Below are positions 8,377-17,208 of a stretch of 64,000 nucleotides of DNA, one piece after another (position 1 is the first letter of the stretch; every line of letters starts with the position of its first letter). The stretch is from Mycobacterium sp. 852013-51886_SCH5428379 (GTDB taxonomy: Bacteria; Actinomycetota; Actinomycetes; Mycobacteriales; Mycobacteriaceae): assembly GCF_001665575.1 (NCBI RefSeq), contig NZ_LZSU01000007.1:1-64000 (forward strand), given 5' to 3'. Under the pieces are notes generated by a model. The model saw nothing but the letters and a program-made list of their open reading frames with translations, searched no databases and was not told where the DNA came from. Position numbers and translations under genes: made by a program.

Positions 8377-10650
8377 CTACTCCCACACCACGTCATCCGG
8401 ACTCTTGTCCGGCCGCAGCCCGCGCCAGCTGGCCTGTCGGAGTCGTCCGTCCGACGTGCGTTCGCTGTAACGCACCTCCCCGACCAGTTCCGGCCGCACG
8501 AAGGTCACCCCCTTCGAATCCTGGGTGGGAAGCCTTGCGGCGAAGGGCGATTCATCGGTGTGCAGCGGTTGCAGGGTTTTCTTGAGGTCGGCCAGCGCCT
8601 TGTCGGTGAATCCGGTGCCGACGCGGCCGGCGAACTCCAGGCCGTCCGGCCCGGGGATACCGAGCACCAGCGCCCCGATACCGCTGCTGCGACCGCCTTC
8701 ACCCTGCCGCCACCCGCCGATCACGACTTCCTGGGTCATCCACAGTTTGTCCTTGATCCACGCCGACGACCGTCGCCCGGGCTGATACGTCGAGTCCCAT
8801 TTCTTGGCGACGACCCCTTCCCATCTGCGTTCGCGCGCATGCTCGAGCGCCTCCGGCCCGTCGCCGTCGAGCAGGTCGGGGACGATGAGACTGCCGCCTT
8901 CGGCGAGGGTTTCGAGAATTCTCCTGCGATCGCGGTACTTCGCCTTGAGCAGCCAGCGCCCGTCGAGGCGCAGGATGTCGAACGCCCAGAACTCGACGCG
9001 GGTGGCGCGGGCGCGGTTCTGCATCTGTCCGAAGCTCGGCACCCCCTTCTCGTCGAGCGCGACGATTTCACCGTCGAGCGTCACATGATGGTCGGCGAGA
9101 TCGGCTGCCAGCGCGCGCAATTGAGGGAACTCGGCGGTGACGTCACGCCCGCTTCGCGACTTCAGGCACAGCGTGCCGTGGTCGGCGTCGACGAGCAGGC
9201 GGTATCCGTCCCACTTACCCTCGAACGCCCACTGTTCGGCGGAGTATTTCTCGATCGAGCCGTGAGTGGCGAGCATCGGCGCGAAGTCCTCGAATGTGGG
9301 GTTCGCCTGCTCCTTCATCCGGTGCGCGAGCCAGTTCTTACCGTCGGTCTGGATCAGGGCGTAGCGGCCGTCGATCTTGCTGCCGTGCAAGGTGACGATG
9401 ACTTCGCCGCCCTTCGCCGGACCGTCCGGCGCATGATCGTTGAACTTCTCGGTCTCATAGGTGCCGGTATCCCAGACGATCATGTCCCCGCCGCCGTACT
9501 CCCCTTTCGGGATGGTGCCGTGGAAGGTCAGGTACTCCAGCGGATGGTCCTCGGTGTGTACGGCGAGCCGGTTCTCAGCAGGACTCTCGGGCAGGTTCTT
9601 GGGCACCGCCCAGCTGACCAGCACACCGTCGCGTTCCAGGCGCAGGTCGTAGTGCAGCCGTCGCGCGTGGTGTTCCTGGATGACGAAGCGATCGTTGTTG
9701 CCGACTTTCGGCGGCCGCGGTGGCACCGGCTCCGGCGTCTTCGACGGATCGCGCATGCTGCGGTATTTGGTCAGCCGATCCTCGACAGGCACCTTGTCGT
9801 CGAGATCGGCGAGCAGATCGCCGAACTGCTCGATGCGCTCGAGGACCTCGTCGAAACGCAGATGCCGTAGATCGGGGTCGGCGAACTCGTCCCAGGTGCG
9901 CGGCGCGGCGACCGTCGGCTCGTCGCGGCCCCGCATCGAGTACGGCGCGATGGTCGTCTTGTTGCCGTTGTTCTGGCTCCAGTCCAGGAACACCTTGCCG
10001 TCGCGCAGGCTCTTGGTCATCGTCGCGGTGACCTGTTTGGGCATCGTCTTCTCGAGCTGCTGGGCCACCCGCTTGGCGAGCACGGAGGCGCCCTGGCTGC
10101 TGATCGGCTCGTCGAGCGGCACGTACAGGTGCAGGCCCTTGCTGCCGCTCGTCACCGGATACACCGTCAGCCCCATCCCGGTGATGAGGTCGCGGACCTC
10201 GTGGGCCACCTCGCAGAGCTGTCGGAACGTGACTCCTTCGCCGGGATCGAGGTCGAACACCACGCGGGTAGCCGGGCCGGGCTTCAGGTCACCCGGTTCA
10301 CCGACGAAGCGCCACTGCGGGACGTGCACCTCCAGCGACGCCTGCTGTGCCAGCCACGCCAGACCTTCGCGGGTGTTGATCAGCGGATAGGTGGTGGTGC
10401 CGGACTTGTGCACGATCGTGCCGCGGTCCAGCCAGTCCGGGGCGGAGCTGGCCAGCTGCTTCTCGAAGAACTCCAGCTCGCCGACGCCGTTGGGCCAGCG
10501 TTTACGGGTGACCGCCCGGCCGGCGATGTGCGGCACCATCGCCTCGGCGACGTTGACGTAGTACTCGAAAACCTCCGCCTTGGTGGTACCCGTCGCCGGG
10601 TACAGCACCTTGTCCGGATTGGTCAGGCGCACCCGACCGTAATGGTCCAT
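8377..10650 (-). CDS. ligD: NHEJ multifunctional DNA ligase LigD
   Basis: A 757-residue polymerase/primase, 3'-phosphoesterase and ATP-dependent ligase fusion in the mycobacterial order. The POL domain (about 1-290) has the FDLDPGEG metal-binding motif; the PE domain (about 325-430) has FVIQEHHARRLHYDLRLE; the LIG domain carries motif I EGKWDGYR with the adenylated Lys, EGVVAKKWDSTY, and WIKDKLW. The gene ends 11 bp from the convergent LuxR gene. I chose the ATG at 10650 (MDHYGRVRLTNPDKV) because known mycobacterial LigD proteins start in the same place and GGGGAAAGAGG lies just upstream; a GTG at 10665 would add five residues. It works with Ku, encoded about 9 kb away. Confidence 0.96.
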   Translation of the reverse strand: MDHYGRVRLTNPDKVLYPATGTTKAEVFEYYVNVAEAMVPHIAGRAVTRKRWPNGVGELEFFEKQLASSAPDWLDRGTIVHKSGTTTYPLINTREGLAWLAQQASLEVHVPQWRFVGEPGDLKPGPATRVVFDLDPGEGVTFRQLCEVAHEVRDLITGMGLTVYPVTSGSKGLHLYVPLDEPISSQGASVLAKRVAQQLEKTMPKQVTATMTKSLRDGKVFLDWSQNNGNKTTIAPYSMRGRDEPTVAAPRTWDEFADPDLRHLRFDEVLERIEQFGDLLADLDDKVPVEDRLTKYRSMRDPSKTPEPVPPRPPKVGNNDRFVIQEHHARRLHYDLRLERDGVLVSWAVPKNLPESPAENRLAVHTEDHPLEYLTFHGTIPKGEYGGGDMIVWDTGTYETEKFNDHAPDGPAKGGEVIVTLHGSKIDGRYALIQTDGKNWLAHRMKEQANPTFEDFAPMLATHGSIEKYSAEQWAFEGKWDGYRLLVDADHGTLCLKSRSGRDVTAEFPQLRALAADLADHHVTLDGEIVALDEKGVPSFGQMQNRARATRVEFWAFDILRLDGRWLLKAKYRDRRRILETLAEGGSLIVPDLLDGDGPEALEHARERRWEGVVAKKWDSTYQPGRRSSAWIKDKLWMTQEVVIGGWRQGEGGRSSGIGALVLGIPGPDGLEFAGRVGTGFTDKALADLKKTLQPLHTDESPFAARLPTQDSKGVTFVRPELVGEVRYSERTSDGRLRQASWRGLRPDKSPDDVVWE

Positions 10651-10702
10651 CACCTCTTTCCCCACGACTGAGTATTACCCCTTTGACCCGCTCGGCCCTC
10701 GC

Positions 10703-10759
10703 CGAGTTCTACCTGAGGGTTGTTCCGCACGTCCGACAACGACCCTCACGTCGAACTCG
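10703..10759. repeat. Palindromic repeat, copy 1
   Basis: Two 22-nt arms (10703-10724 and 10738-10759) pair with three mismatches around a 13-nt loop. The core CTACCTGAGGGTTGTT / AACGACCCTCACGTCG is nearly the same as that of the second copy at 11657-11713. The copies flank the broken DUF559 gene, in the gap after ligD. This is either a shared regulatory or terminator element or the ends of a small mobile cassette. Confidence 0.75.
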
Positions 10760-10777
10760 CCGTCCACAGCCGCCGCT

Positions 10778-10786
10778 TTGTCCACA
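10778..10786 (+). promoter_or_regulatory. Sequence identical to the actinobacterial DnaA box
   Basis: TTGTCCACA equals the consensus DnaA box of mycobacteria and streptomycetes. An 8-nt word that contains most of it, GTCCACAG, occurs twice, at 10762-10769 and 10780-10787. No oriC-like array or dnaA/dnaN gene is nearby, so it is not an origin; it may belong to the repeat-flanked DUF559 unit. Confidence 0.4.
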
Positions 10787-10850
10787 GGCCGGGCCCCGCC
10801 GCGCCCGCGACGGTCGCTTCGCGTCGGGTGGCCGCAACAGCATTCGATGC

Positions 10851-11670
10851 ATGCCAGAACCCCTGATTGGAGTCGAAGCCATCGCCGGCGGTGCGTTGAC
10901 GCGCGGACAACTGCGGGCGCGCTACGCGCCGCGCACTATTCTCCTCCAACGCCTCGGCCGCCTGGCTGTGGACCGGGCGCCGCGGCGTCATCGCCGGCCG
11001 AGCCGCCGCCGCGTTGCACGGTGCGAAGTGGGTCGACGCGACGACGCCAATCGAGATCATCGCCGAGCACGGCCGCCGTAGAGACGGTGTGATCGTCCGC
11101 GAGGAGAGGATCGGCGACGAGGAGGTCGCCTACCTCGGCGACCTCCCCGTCACCTCGCCGGCGCGCACGGCATTCGACCTCGCCCGCCATCTTCCGCGCG
11201 TCGCCGCCGTCGTTCATCTCGACGCCTTGGCCGCCGCAACGGGCGTGCGCGCTGCCGACACCGCGCCGTTGTTCCTGCGCTACCGCGGGGCGCGAGGCGT
11301 CCGGGCCGCGACCGTCGCACTGGGCCTGTTGGACGCCGGTGCCCAATCACCGCAGGAAAATCGGCTGCGTCTCACACTCATCGACGGCGGCTTGCCCAGG
11401 CCCAGGACACAGATCCGCGTCACCGACGGATATTCGGAGGCCTTCATCGACATGGGGTACGACGAGCCGAAGGTCGGTCTCGACTACGAGGGGGCGCATC
11501 ACGCGACGAATCGGGGCCAGTACGTGCACGACATCGGCCGCGCCGAACTCCTCGACCGCGAAGGCTGGATCGACCTTCGCGTGGTGGCCGAGCACAGCAA
11601 GCTGTTCATTCTGCACCGCGTCCGGCAAGCCTTCGCCGAACGCGGTTGGAAGCCAACGACTTCTACGTGA
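10851..11670 (+). pseudogene. DUF559/Vsr-like endonuclease-domain gene, frameshifted
   Basis: Members usually have an N-terminal winged-helix/AbiEi-like part and a C-terminal DUF559 (PD-(D/E)XK-like) domain. The start MPEPLIGVEAIAGGALTRGQLRARY is read from the ATG at 10851. The matching continuation SSNASAAWLWTGRRGVIAG is in a different frame from about 10942 onward, and stops in that frame at 10864 and 10897 prevent it reaching the true start. Roughly 15 expected codons are also missing at the junction, so a deletion with frameshift is likely. From there to the stop at 11670 the frame is intact, including VGLDYEGAHHATNRGQY and RAELLDREGWIDLRV. A TTG at 11014 could allow a truncated product. 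The stop lies in the left arm of palindrome copy 2. Confidence 0.7.
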
Positions 11671-11713
11671 GGGTCGTTTCCCACGCCGAAGCACGACCCT
11701 GGCGTAGAACTCG
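11657..11713. repeat. Palindromic repeat, copy 2
   Basis: Arms 11657-11677 and 11693-11713 pair over 21 nt with three mismatches around a 15-nt loop; the core is TTCTACGTGAGGGTCGT. It closely matches copy 1 (10703-10759), overlaps the 3' end of the DUF559 frame and ends 17 bp before the stop of the ABC ATPase gene. It could also serve as a bidirectional terminator between these convergent genes. Confidence 0.75.
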
Positions 11714-11730
11714 TCGCGAGCAGACGCCGG

Positions 11731-12816
11731 CTAGTTCAACCGCTCACCCGTCTGCGGGTGGAACAGGTGCACCGCACCCTCGGGATGGCGGTCCAGCCGC
11801 ACCGTGTCGGCCAGCCGCGGCGCCGTACGCGGGTTGCACCGCGCCACCAGTTCGACGCCTGAGCCCGAGCTGGCGTGGGTGTACACATACGCCTCGCTGC
11901 CGAGGTCCTCCACCAGGTCGACGACGACTTCGACGCCCCCGGAGTCGACGATCTCGAGCTGCTCGGGCCGGATACCGAAAGTGACCTCGGACAGTCCCGC
12001 CTCGCTCACCTTGGTCAGGTCGTCGCGTTGCAGCACGAGCGTGGAGTCGCCGACCTTCAACCCGTCGGGCACCACCGGCAGCGTGACGAGGTTCATCGCG
12101 GGCGAGCCGATGAAGCCGGCGACGAACGCGTTGGCCGGCCGGTCGTACAGATCGTTGGGCGACGCGAACTGCTGCAGTTTGCCGAAGCGCAGGACCGCCA
12201 CCCGATCCCCCATCGTCATGGCCTCCACCTGATCGTGGGTGACGTAGACGGTGGTGGTACCCAAACGCCGCTGCAGCGCGGCGATCTGGGTGCGGGTCTG
12301 CACGCGCAGCTTGGCGTCCAGGTTCGACAGCGGCTCGTCCATGCAGAACACCTGCGGCTCACGGACGATGGCGCGACCCATCGCCACGCGCTGGCGCTGC
12401 CCGCCGGACAGCTTGGCGGGCTTGCGGTCCAGGAACTCGGTGAGGTCGAGGATTTTGGCCGCCTCCTCGACTTTGCGGCGCCGCTCGTCGGCCGACACTC
12501 CGCGCAACTTCAGGGCGAAGCCCATGTTCTCGGCGACGGTCTTGTTCGGGTACAGCGCGTAGTTCTGGAACACCATCGCGATGTCCCGGTCCTTCGACGG
12601 CACGCCGACCATGTTCTTGCCGCCGATCTCGATGGCGCCTTCGTCGATCTCCTCGAGACCTGCGAGCATCCGCAGCGCGGTGCTCTTACCCGAACCGGAC
12701 GGCCCGACCAGGACGACGAATTCACCGTCGACGATGTCGAGGTTGAGCGAATCCACCGCGAGCTTGTCCGAACCCTCGTAGATGCACGAAGCGTTCTTAT
12801 ACGTGATCGATGCCAT
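11731..12816 (-). CDS. Carbohydrate/polyol ABC importer ATP-binding protein (MalK/UgpC type)
   Basis: A 361-residue CUT1-family ATPase. Walker A GPSGSGKST is near residue 38, the signature is LSGGQRQRVAMGRAIVREP, Walker B is VFCMDEPLSNLDA, the H-loop is YVTHDQVEAMTMGDR, and a TOBE-type domain fills the last ~120 residues. It energises uptake through the two permeases just upstream. Last gene of the leftward regulator/importer operon, 12 bp after the second permease stop, with AAAGGAAG ahead of its ATG. The neighbouring polyol dehydrogenase and sugar kinase suggest a sugar-alcohol substrate. Confidence 0.93.
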   Translation of the reverse strand: MASITYKNASCIYEGSDKLAVDSLNLDIVDGEFVVLVGPSGSGKSTALRMLAGLEEIDEGAIEIGGKNMVGVPSKDRDIAMVFQNYALYPNKTVAENMGFALKLRGVSADERRRKVEEAAKILDLTEFLDRKPAKLSGGQRQRVAMGRAIVREPQVFCMDEPLSNLDAKLRVQTRTQIAALQRRLGTTTVYVTHDQVEAMTMGDRVAVLRFGKLQQFASPNDLYDRPANAFVAGFIGSPAMNLVTLPVVPDGLKVGDSTLVLQRDDLTKVSEAGLSEVTFGIRPEQLEIVDSGGVEVVVDLVEDLGSEAYVYTHASSGSGVELVARCNPRTAPRLADTVRLDRHPEGAVHLFHPQTGERLN

Positions 12817-12828
12817 TGGTCGCTTCCT

Positions 12829-13698
12829 TTACTTGATCGCGCCGAACGAGAGTCCGCGCACCAGCTTGTTCTGCGCCAACCACCCGCAGATGATGACGGG
12901 CAGTGCGGCCATGGTCGCGGCCGCCGACAGGACGGCCCAGTACTGCCCCTCGCCCGCGATGAAACCGACGAGGTAGACGGGCATGGTCTGGGCGTTCACC
13001 GCGGTGAGGTTCACCGCAAAGAAGAATTCGTTCCACGCGAAGATCACGCAGATCAGCGCGGTGGCCGCGATACCGGGTGACACCAGCGGCAGGATCACCT
13101 CACGCACGGATCGCCACAGGCTGGCGCCGTCGAGGCTGGCCGCCTCCAGCAGTTCAGCGGGCACTTCGAGGAAGAACGACCGCATCATCCACACCGCGAT
13201 CGGCAGATTCATCGCGGTGTAGAGGATGACCAGCGCCCAGATATTGTCCAGCAGGCCGATGTTCGACACGATCACGTACAGCGGCAGGATGACGGCCACG
13301 ATGGGCAGCATCTTGGTGCTCATGAAGAAGAACAGCGCGTCCTGGGTCTTGCGTACCGGCCGCAGCGACAGCGCGAATGCCGCGGGCACGCCGAGAAGCA
13401 ACACGATCACCGTCGAAAGACCGGTCGCGAACAGCGAATTCAGCATCGCCGGGCCGATGGCCTGATCGAACACCGCCGTGAACTGGTCGAGGGTCGGGGT
13501 GAAGAACAGTGTCGGCGGGCTGGTCGCGGCGTCGCCCTCCTGCTTGAAGGCGGTCAGCACCATCCAGAACACCGGGAAGAAGAACCCGAGCGCAACCAGC
13601 CAGGCCACCACGCCCCACGGACTGAACTTGCGGCTCTTCTTCTTCGACTTGACGGCGGGTTCGGTTGTCGCCGAATCCTTCTCGACTGTGGTAGTCAT
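12829..13698 (-). CDS. Polyol/sugar ABC permease (MalG type)
   Basis: A 289-residue inner-membrane permease with about six transmembrane segments and the EAA loop EAASLDGASLWRSVREVILPLVSPG that docks on the ATPase. The frame is open further upstream, but the ATG at 13698 overlaps the stop of the preceding permease (ATGA) and gives the usual MalG-like length with a short Lys-rich cytoplasmic N-terminus (KSKKKSRKF). It forms the transport channel with the next gene. Confidence 0.92.
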   Translation of the reverse strand: MTTTVEKDSATTEPAVKSKKKSRKFSPWGVVAWLVALGFFFPVFWMVLTAFKQEGDAATSPPTLFFTPTLDQFTAVFDQAIGPAMLNSLFATGLSTVIVLLLGVPAAFALSLRPVRKTQDALFFFMSTKMLPIVAVILPLYVIVSNIGLLDNIWALVILYTAMNLPIAVWMMRSFFLEVPAELLEAASLDGASLWRSVREVILPLVSPGIAATALICVIFAWNEFFFAVNLTAVNAQTMPVYLVGFIAGEGQYWAVLSAAATMAALPVIICGWLAQNKLVRGLSFGAIK

Positions 13699-14678
13699 CA
13701 GGCCGCCTCTTCCTTTCCGGTGAACGATTTGAAGATCAGCCGCAGCGCGAAGTTGGCGATGACGATCGTGAAGATCACCACCACGACGCCCATGGCCGCC
13801 GCCTGGCCCATGTCGAAGCCGAGGAACGCGCGCTGGTAGATGTAGAACGGCAGATTCGCACTCGCGATGCCGGGCCCACCCTGGGTCATCATGTAGATGG
13901 CGTCGAAAGTGTTCATCAGATAGATCGCGCCGAGCACGACGCCCAGCTCGATGAAGCGCCGAAGGTGGGGCAGCGTCAGCTCGCGGAAGAGCTGGAGGGC
14001 GCCCGCACCGTCGACTCGACCGGCCTCCAGGATGTCGCGAGGCATCGACTGGAGGCCGGCGAGGATCAGAAGCATCATGAACGGAGTCCACTGCCAGATC
14101 AGTTCGACCATCACCATCGTCAGCGGGAACTGGCCGATCCAGTCCACCTTGCCGACACCGACCAACGACAGCAGCCAGTTGAGGATGCCGTTGTTCGGAT
14201 CGAGGATGGTCGTCTTCCAGATCAGCGCCGCCGCAACGGGTGTGACGAGGAACGGTGTGATGAGCAGGGTCCGGACGATGCCGCGCCCGAGGAACGCCCG
14301 GTCGAGCAGCAGTGCCAGCATCAGGCCCAGGAACGCCGAGATCAGCACCACGCCGACGATGAGGACGACGGTGTTGAACGCCACCGACCAGAATTGGCTG
14401 TCCTTGACGACGGCGACGTAGTTCTGGAATCCGACGAACTGACGTGATCCGGGACGGACCAGGTTCCACGACAGCGTCGAATAGTAGAGCGTGAACAGGA
14501 ACGGGATCTGCGTGACGAGAATCATGAAGATCAGCGCCGGCAACAGCGGTCCACGCCGCCGCCAGCCCTCGGCCCGGCTCACCCCGGCGCCCTGAGCCGC
14601 CTTGATCTTCCGGACCCGTTCGGCCACCGCCTGTTCGGAGGCGTCGGCCTCGGATGCGGTTTCGGAGGTAACGGTCAT
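13698..14678 (-). CDS. Polyol/sugar ABC permease (MalF type)
   Basis: A 326-residue membrane permease with about six membrane spans, a hydrophilic N-terminus of about 40 residues, and the EAA-loop segment EAGRVDGAGALQLFRELTLPHLRR. The ATG at 14678 overlaps the TGA of the binding-protein gene (ATGA); a GTG one codon upstream (14681) is also possible. It sits in the order binding protein, MalF-like, MalG-like, ATPase, as usual for CUT1 transporters. Confidence 0.92.
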   Translation of the reverse strand: MTVTSETASEADASEQAVAERVRKIKAAQGAGVSRAEGWRRRGPLLPALIFMILVTQIPFLFTLYYSTLSWNLVRPGSRQFVGFQNYVAVVKDSQFWSVAFNTVVLIVGVVLISAFLGLMLALLLDRAFLGRGIVRTLLITPFLVTPVAAALIWKTTILDPNNGILNWLLSLVGVGKVDWIGQFPLTMVMVELIWQWTPFMMLLILAGLQSMPRDILEAGRVDGAGALQLFRELTLPHLRRFIELGVVLGAIYLMNTFDAIYMMTQGGPGIASANLPFYIYQRAFLGFDMGQAAAMGVVVVIFTIVIANFALRLIFKSFTGKEEAA

Positions 14679-16048
14679 CACTTCTCCTGGTAGGTCCGGC
14701 CGACGACCTCGGCGTATTCCTGCGCCTGATCGAGCGCCTCGTCCACCGACTTCTGTCCGGCGATCGCCGCGCTGATCTGCTGGCTCACCCGCGTCCCGAG
14801 GTCCTGGAACTCCGGGATGCCGACGAACTGGATCCCGGTGTAGGGCACCGGTTCCACGGTCGGCTGGTTCGGCGTGGCGTTCTCGATCGACCGCAGTGTG
14901 AGCGGCCCGTACGACTGTGAGATCGCCTCGTATTCAGGCAGTTCGGTGTAGGTCGACACCCGGCTGCCCGGTGGGACGCGGGCCCAGCCCAGCTTCTCGC
15001 CCACCAGCTTCATGTAGTCCTTGCTGGTCATCCAGGAGATGAACTTCCATGCGCCGTCGGGGTTCTTGGCCCCCTTCGGGATGCCGAGGGCCCAGGTGTA
15101 GAGCCATCCGGAATTCGGCTTCTCGACGATCGGGGCCGGCAGATAGCCGATCTTGCCCACCAGTTCCGGATACTCCTGGGGATCCTCGAGCACCGAGACC
15201 GCCGACGTCGCGTCGTACCACATCGCGGTCTGGCCTTGGCCGAACAGGTTGGCGCACTCCTGGAAACCTGTCGAGGCGGCGCCGAGTTCGCCGAAGTTCT
15301 TGACCGTGTCGACGTAGAAGTTGACGGCCTCCTTCACCTCGGGGCTGTTGAGCTGCGCGTTCCACTGTTCGTCGAACCAGCGTCCGCCGAAGGTGTTGAT
15401 CACCGTGTCCAACGGAGCGAGCACCTCACCCCATCCGGGCTTTCCGCGCAGACAGATCCCGGCGCGGTCGTCGGTCTTGAGCTGCTCCGCCCACTGCGCG
15501 ACCTCCGGCCACGTCGGCTGGTAGTCCGGGCTCTGGTCGACGGTGATACCGGCCGCCTCGAACAGGTCCTTGCGGTACATCAGGAACGACGATTCGCCAT
15601 AGAAGGGCACCGCGTACATGTCGCCCTCGTAGGACAGCGATTCGCGCAGCGACGAGATGAAATCCCCTTCGTCGTAGCCGGGTGTGTCCGCCATGTACTC
15701 CGAGAGGTTCACCAGCCAGCCGTCCCTGGCCCACTGCGGCGTCTCGAAATTGCTGATCATGGCGACGTCGAATTCGCTGCCGCCCATCGCCGCGGACATC
15801 GTGATCTTGGCGCGGGCCTGATTCTCCGACAGCGTGATGAACTTGAGCTTGGTGCCGGGGTTTTCCCGCTCGAACTCGCTCGACAGCTGCTGGGCGTCGG
15901 TCATCTGTGAGTTGGACACCAACGCGATCGTGACCTGATTGTCCGAGGCGCCGAGGCTGCCTGCGCCGGAGCAGCCAGCGGTGAACGCCAGTGCGGCCGC
16001 GGCCGTACATGCCGCCAACCGGTGGAGCACTCGTCGTCGAGTCTTCAC
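14678..16048 (-). CDS. Extracellular polyol/sugar-binding lipoprotein
   Basis: A 456-residue solute-binding protein of family 1. The N-terminus MKTRRRVLHRLAACTAAAALAFTAGCSG (first part) is a lipoprotein signal with Cys following TAG, so it should be anchored to the outer face of the cytoplasmic membrane. I start at the GTG at 16048, with GGAAGG upstream, rather than the longer open frame to 16099, which would put extra residues ahead of the twin-Arg-like n-region. Typical binding-protein features include NSQMTDAQQLSSEFERENPG, a GWLYTWALGIPKGAKNPDGAW segment and a late YTGIQFVGIPEFQ segment. It delivers substrate to the permeases that follow; 13 bp downstream of the SorC-type regulator. Confidence 0.9.
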   Translation of the reverse strand: MKTRRRVLHRLAACTAAAALAFTAGCSGAGSLGASDNQVTIALVSNSQMTDAQQLSSEFERENPGTKLKFITLSENQARAKITMSAAMGGSEFDVAMISNFETPQWARDGWLVNLSEYMADTPGYDEGDFISSLRESLSYEGDMYAVPFYGESSFLMYRKDLFEAAGITVDQSPDYQPTWPEVAQWAEQLKTDDRAGICLRGKPGWGEVLAPLDTVINTFGGRWFDEQWNAQLNSPEVKEAVNFYVDTVKNFGELGAASTGFQECANLFGQGQTAMWYDATSAVSVLEDPQEYPELVGKIGYLPAPIVEKPNSGWLYTWALGIPKGAKNPDGAWKFISWMTSKDYMKLVGEKLGWARVPPGSRVSTYTELPEYEAISQSYGPLTLRSIENATPNQPTVEPVPYTGIQFVGIPEFQDLGTRVSQQISAAIAGQKSVDEALDQAQEYAEVVGRTYQEK

Positions 16049-16061
16049 GGGGAACCTTCCT

Positions 16062-17081
16062 TCACAACTCTTGGGAGCGGGCCAGCAACCAACGGGCACA
16101 GTCGATGTCGCAGACGAGCAGTTTGGCCAGCCCGCCGCGCAGCGCGGCGAGCGTCGCGTGGTGTTTACCGGCGCCGCTTGAGATCAGCAGCGATTTGCCG
16201 CACTCCCGGACATCTTCGAGCGGCACCGAGACCGCGCGCTGCTGCAGTTCGGTGTCGACGGGTTTGCCCTCGGCATCGAAGAAGCGGCCGCCGATCTCAC
16301 CCACCGCGCCGGCGGCGATCTGCTCGTCGAGCATGCGGGAGTCGAGATAGCTGCCCTCGAACAGCGTGGTGGACGTCGACACGGCGCCCACCCCGAACAT
16401 CATCACGTCGGCGCGCCTACCCGCTTCGAGCGTCCGCGAGATCACCGAATCGCTGCGCATCGACGCCACCGTGCTGGGGTCGGCGTACAACGGGGCCGGC
16501 AGCCGGATCGTCTCGGCGTGCAGCAGGTCCGCGCACCGGCCCAGGATCAACTCCACACCGGTTTGATAGGCCGCACTCGACATCGCGCCGTCGAGCTGGA
16601 CCACCGCGCGACAGGTGGCCACCCCGGGGGACATCGCCGTCGCGACCGCCACCTGCTCGGGCCCCCAGGTGAATCCGAGGACGTCGTCGGGAGCGAGCCT
16701 GCGCAAGAGCAGCGCGGCGGCCGCGCGCCCGACGCTGGCGAACGCCGACGGCCGGCCCGGCGCGCCGACGTCGGCACCGTGCCCGGCCACCACCACCTCG
16801 GTCAGTCCGAACCGGGCTTCGAGCTCGCGCTCCTCGTCGGCGTGCAGGTCGTCGCGCAGATCTGGCGGCACCACGACGTCGATGCGCACCAGCCCCCTGG
16901 CCTTGGCGCGGGCCACAAGCCGGCCCGCGGTCGGTCGGCTGACACCCAACCGCGCCGCGATCTGCGCCTGGGTCAGGCCGTCCAGGTAGTAGAGGGTCGC
17001 CGCCCGCAGCGCCAGCCGCAGATCCTCCGGAGCGCGCGCAGCCGGCTGGCCGTTCACCACCGATGCGGGAGCTGACGCCAC
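16062..17081 (-). CDS. SorC/DeoR-type sugar-binding transcriptional regulator
   Basis: A 339-residue regulator. Residues about 22-75 form the helix-turn-helix (LDGLTQAQIAARLGVSRPTAGRLV), followed by the SorC-type sugar-phosphate-binding domain that extends to the C-terminus, with the GAGKHHATLAALRGGLAKLLVCD ending typical of the family. Starts at the GTG at 17081 with GAGAGGAG upstream. It is the first gene of the leftward importer operon and diverges from the polyol dehydrogenase, so it probably controls both operons through the palindrome at 17101-17120 and is released by an intracellular sugar or sugar phosphate. Confidence 0.9.
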   Translation of the reverse strand: MASAPASVVNGQPAARAPEDLRLALRAATLYYLDGLTQAQIAARLGVSRPTAGRLVARAKARGLVRIDVVVPPDLRDDLHADEERELEARFGLTEVVVAGHGADVGAPGRPSAFASVGRAAAALLLRRLAPDDVLGFTWGPEQVAVATAMSPGVATCRAVVQLDGAMSSAAYQTGVELILGRCADLLHAETIRLPAPLYADPSTVASMRSDSVISRTLEAGRRADVMMFGVGAVSTSTTLFEGSYLDSRMLDEQIAAGAVGEIGGRFFDAEGKPVDTELQQRAVSVPLEDVRECGKSLLISSGAGKHHATLAALRGGLAKLLVCDIDCARWLLARSQEL

Positions 17082-17100
17082 CCGGACACTCCTCTCTCCA

Positions 17101-17120
17101 CCGTGAGCATATGCTCACGG
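17101..17120. promoter_or_regulatory. Perfect 20-bp palindromic operator between the divergent polyol operons
   Basis: CCGTGAGCATATGCTCACGG is a perfect palindrome, 20 bp upstream of the regulator GTG and 89 bp upstream of the dehydrogenase ATG. A second related half-site, GATGCTCATCA, lies at about 17130-17140. Position between two divergent operons next to a SorC-type regulator makes this a strong candidate operator. Confidence 0.75.
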
Positions 17121-17208
17121 GTGCGTGTAGATGCTCATCACGCTAGCATGGGGGTGTGACGCAGACAACACTCCGGTTTCCGCGCTTCGACGAAGGTGTG
17201 CAGGCCGC

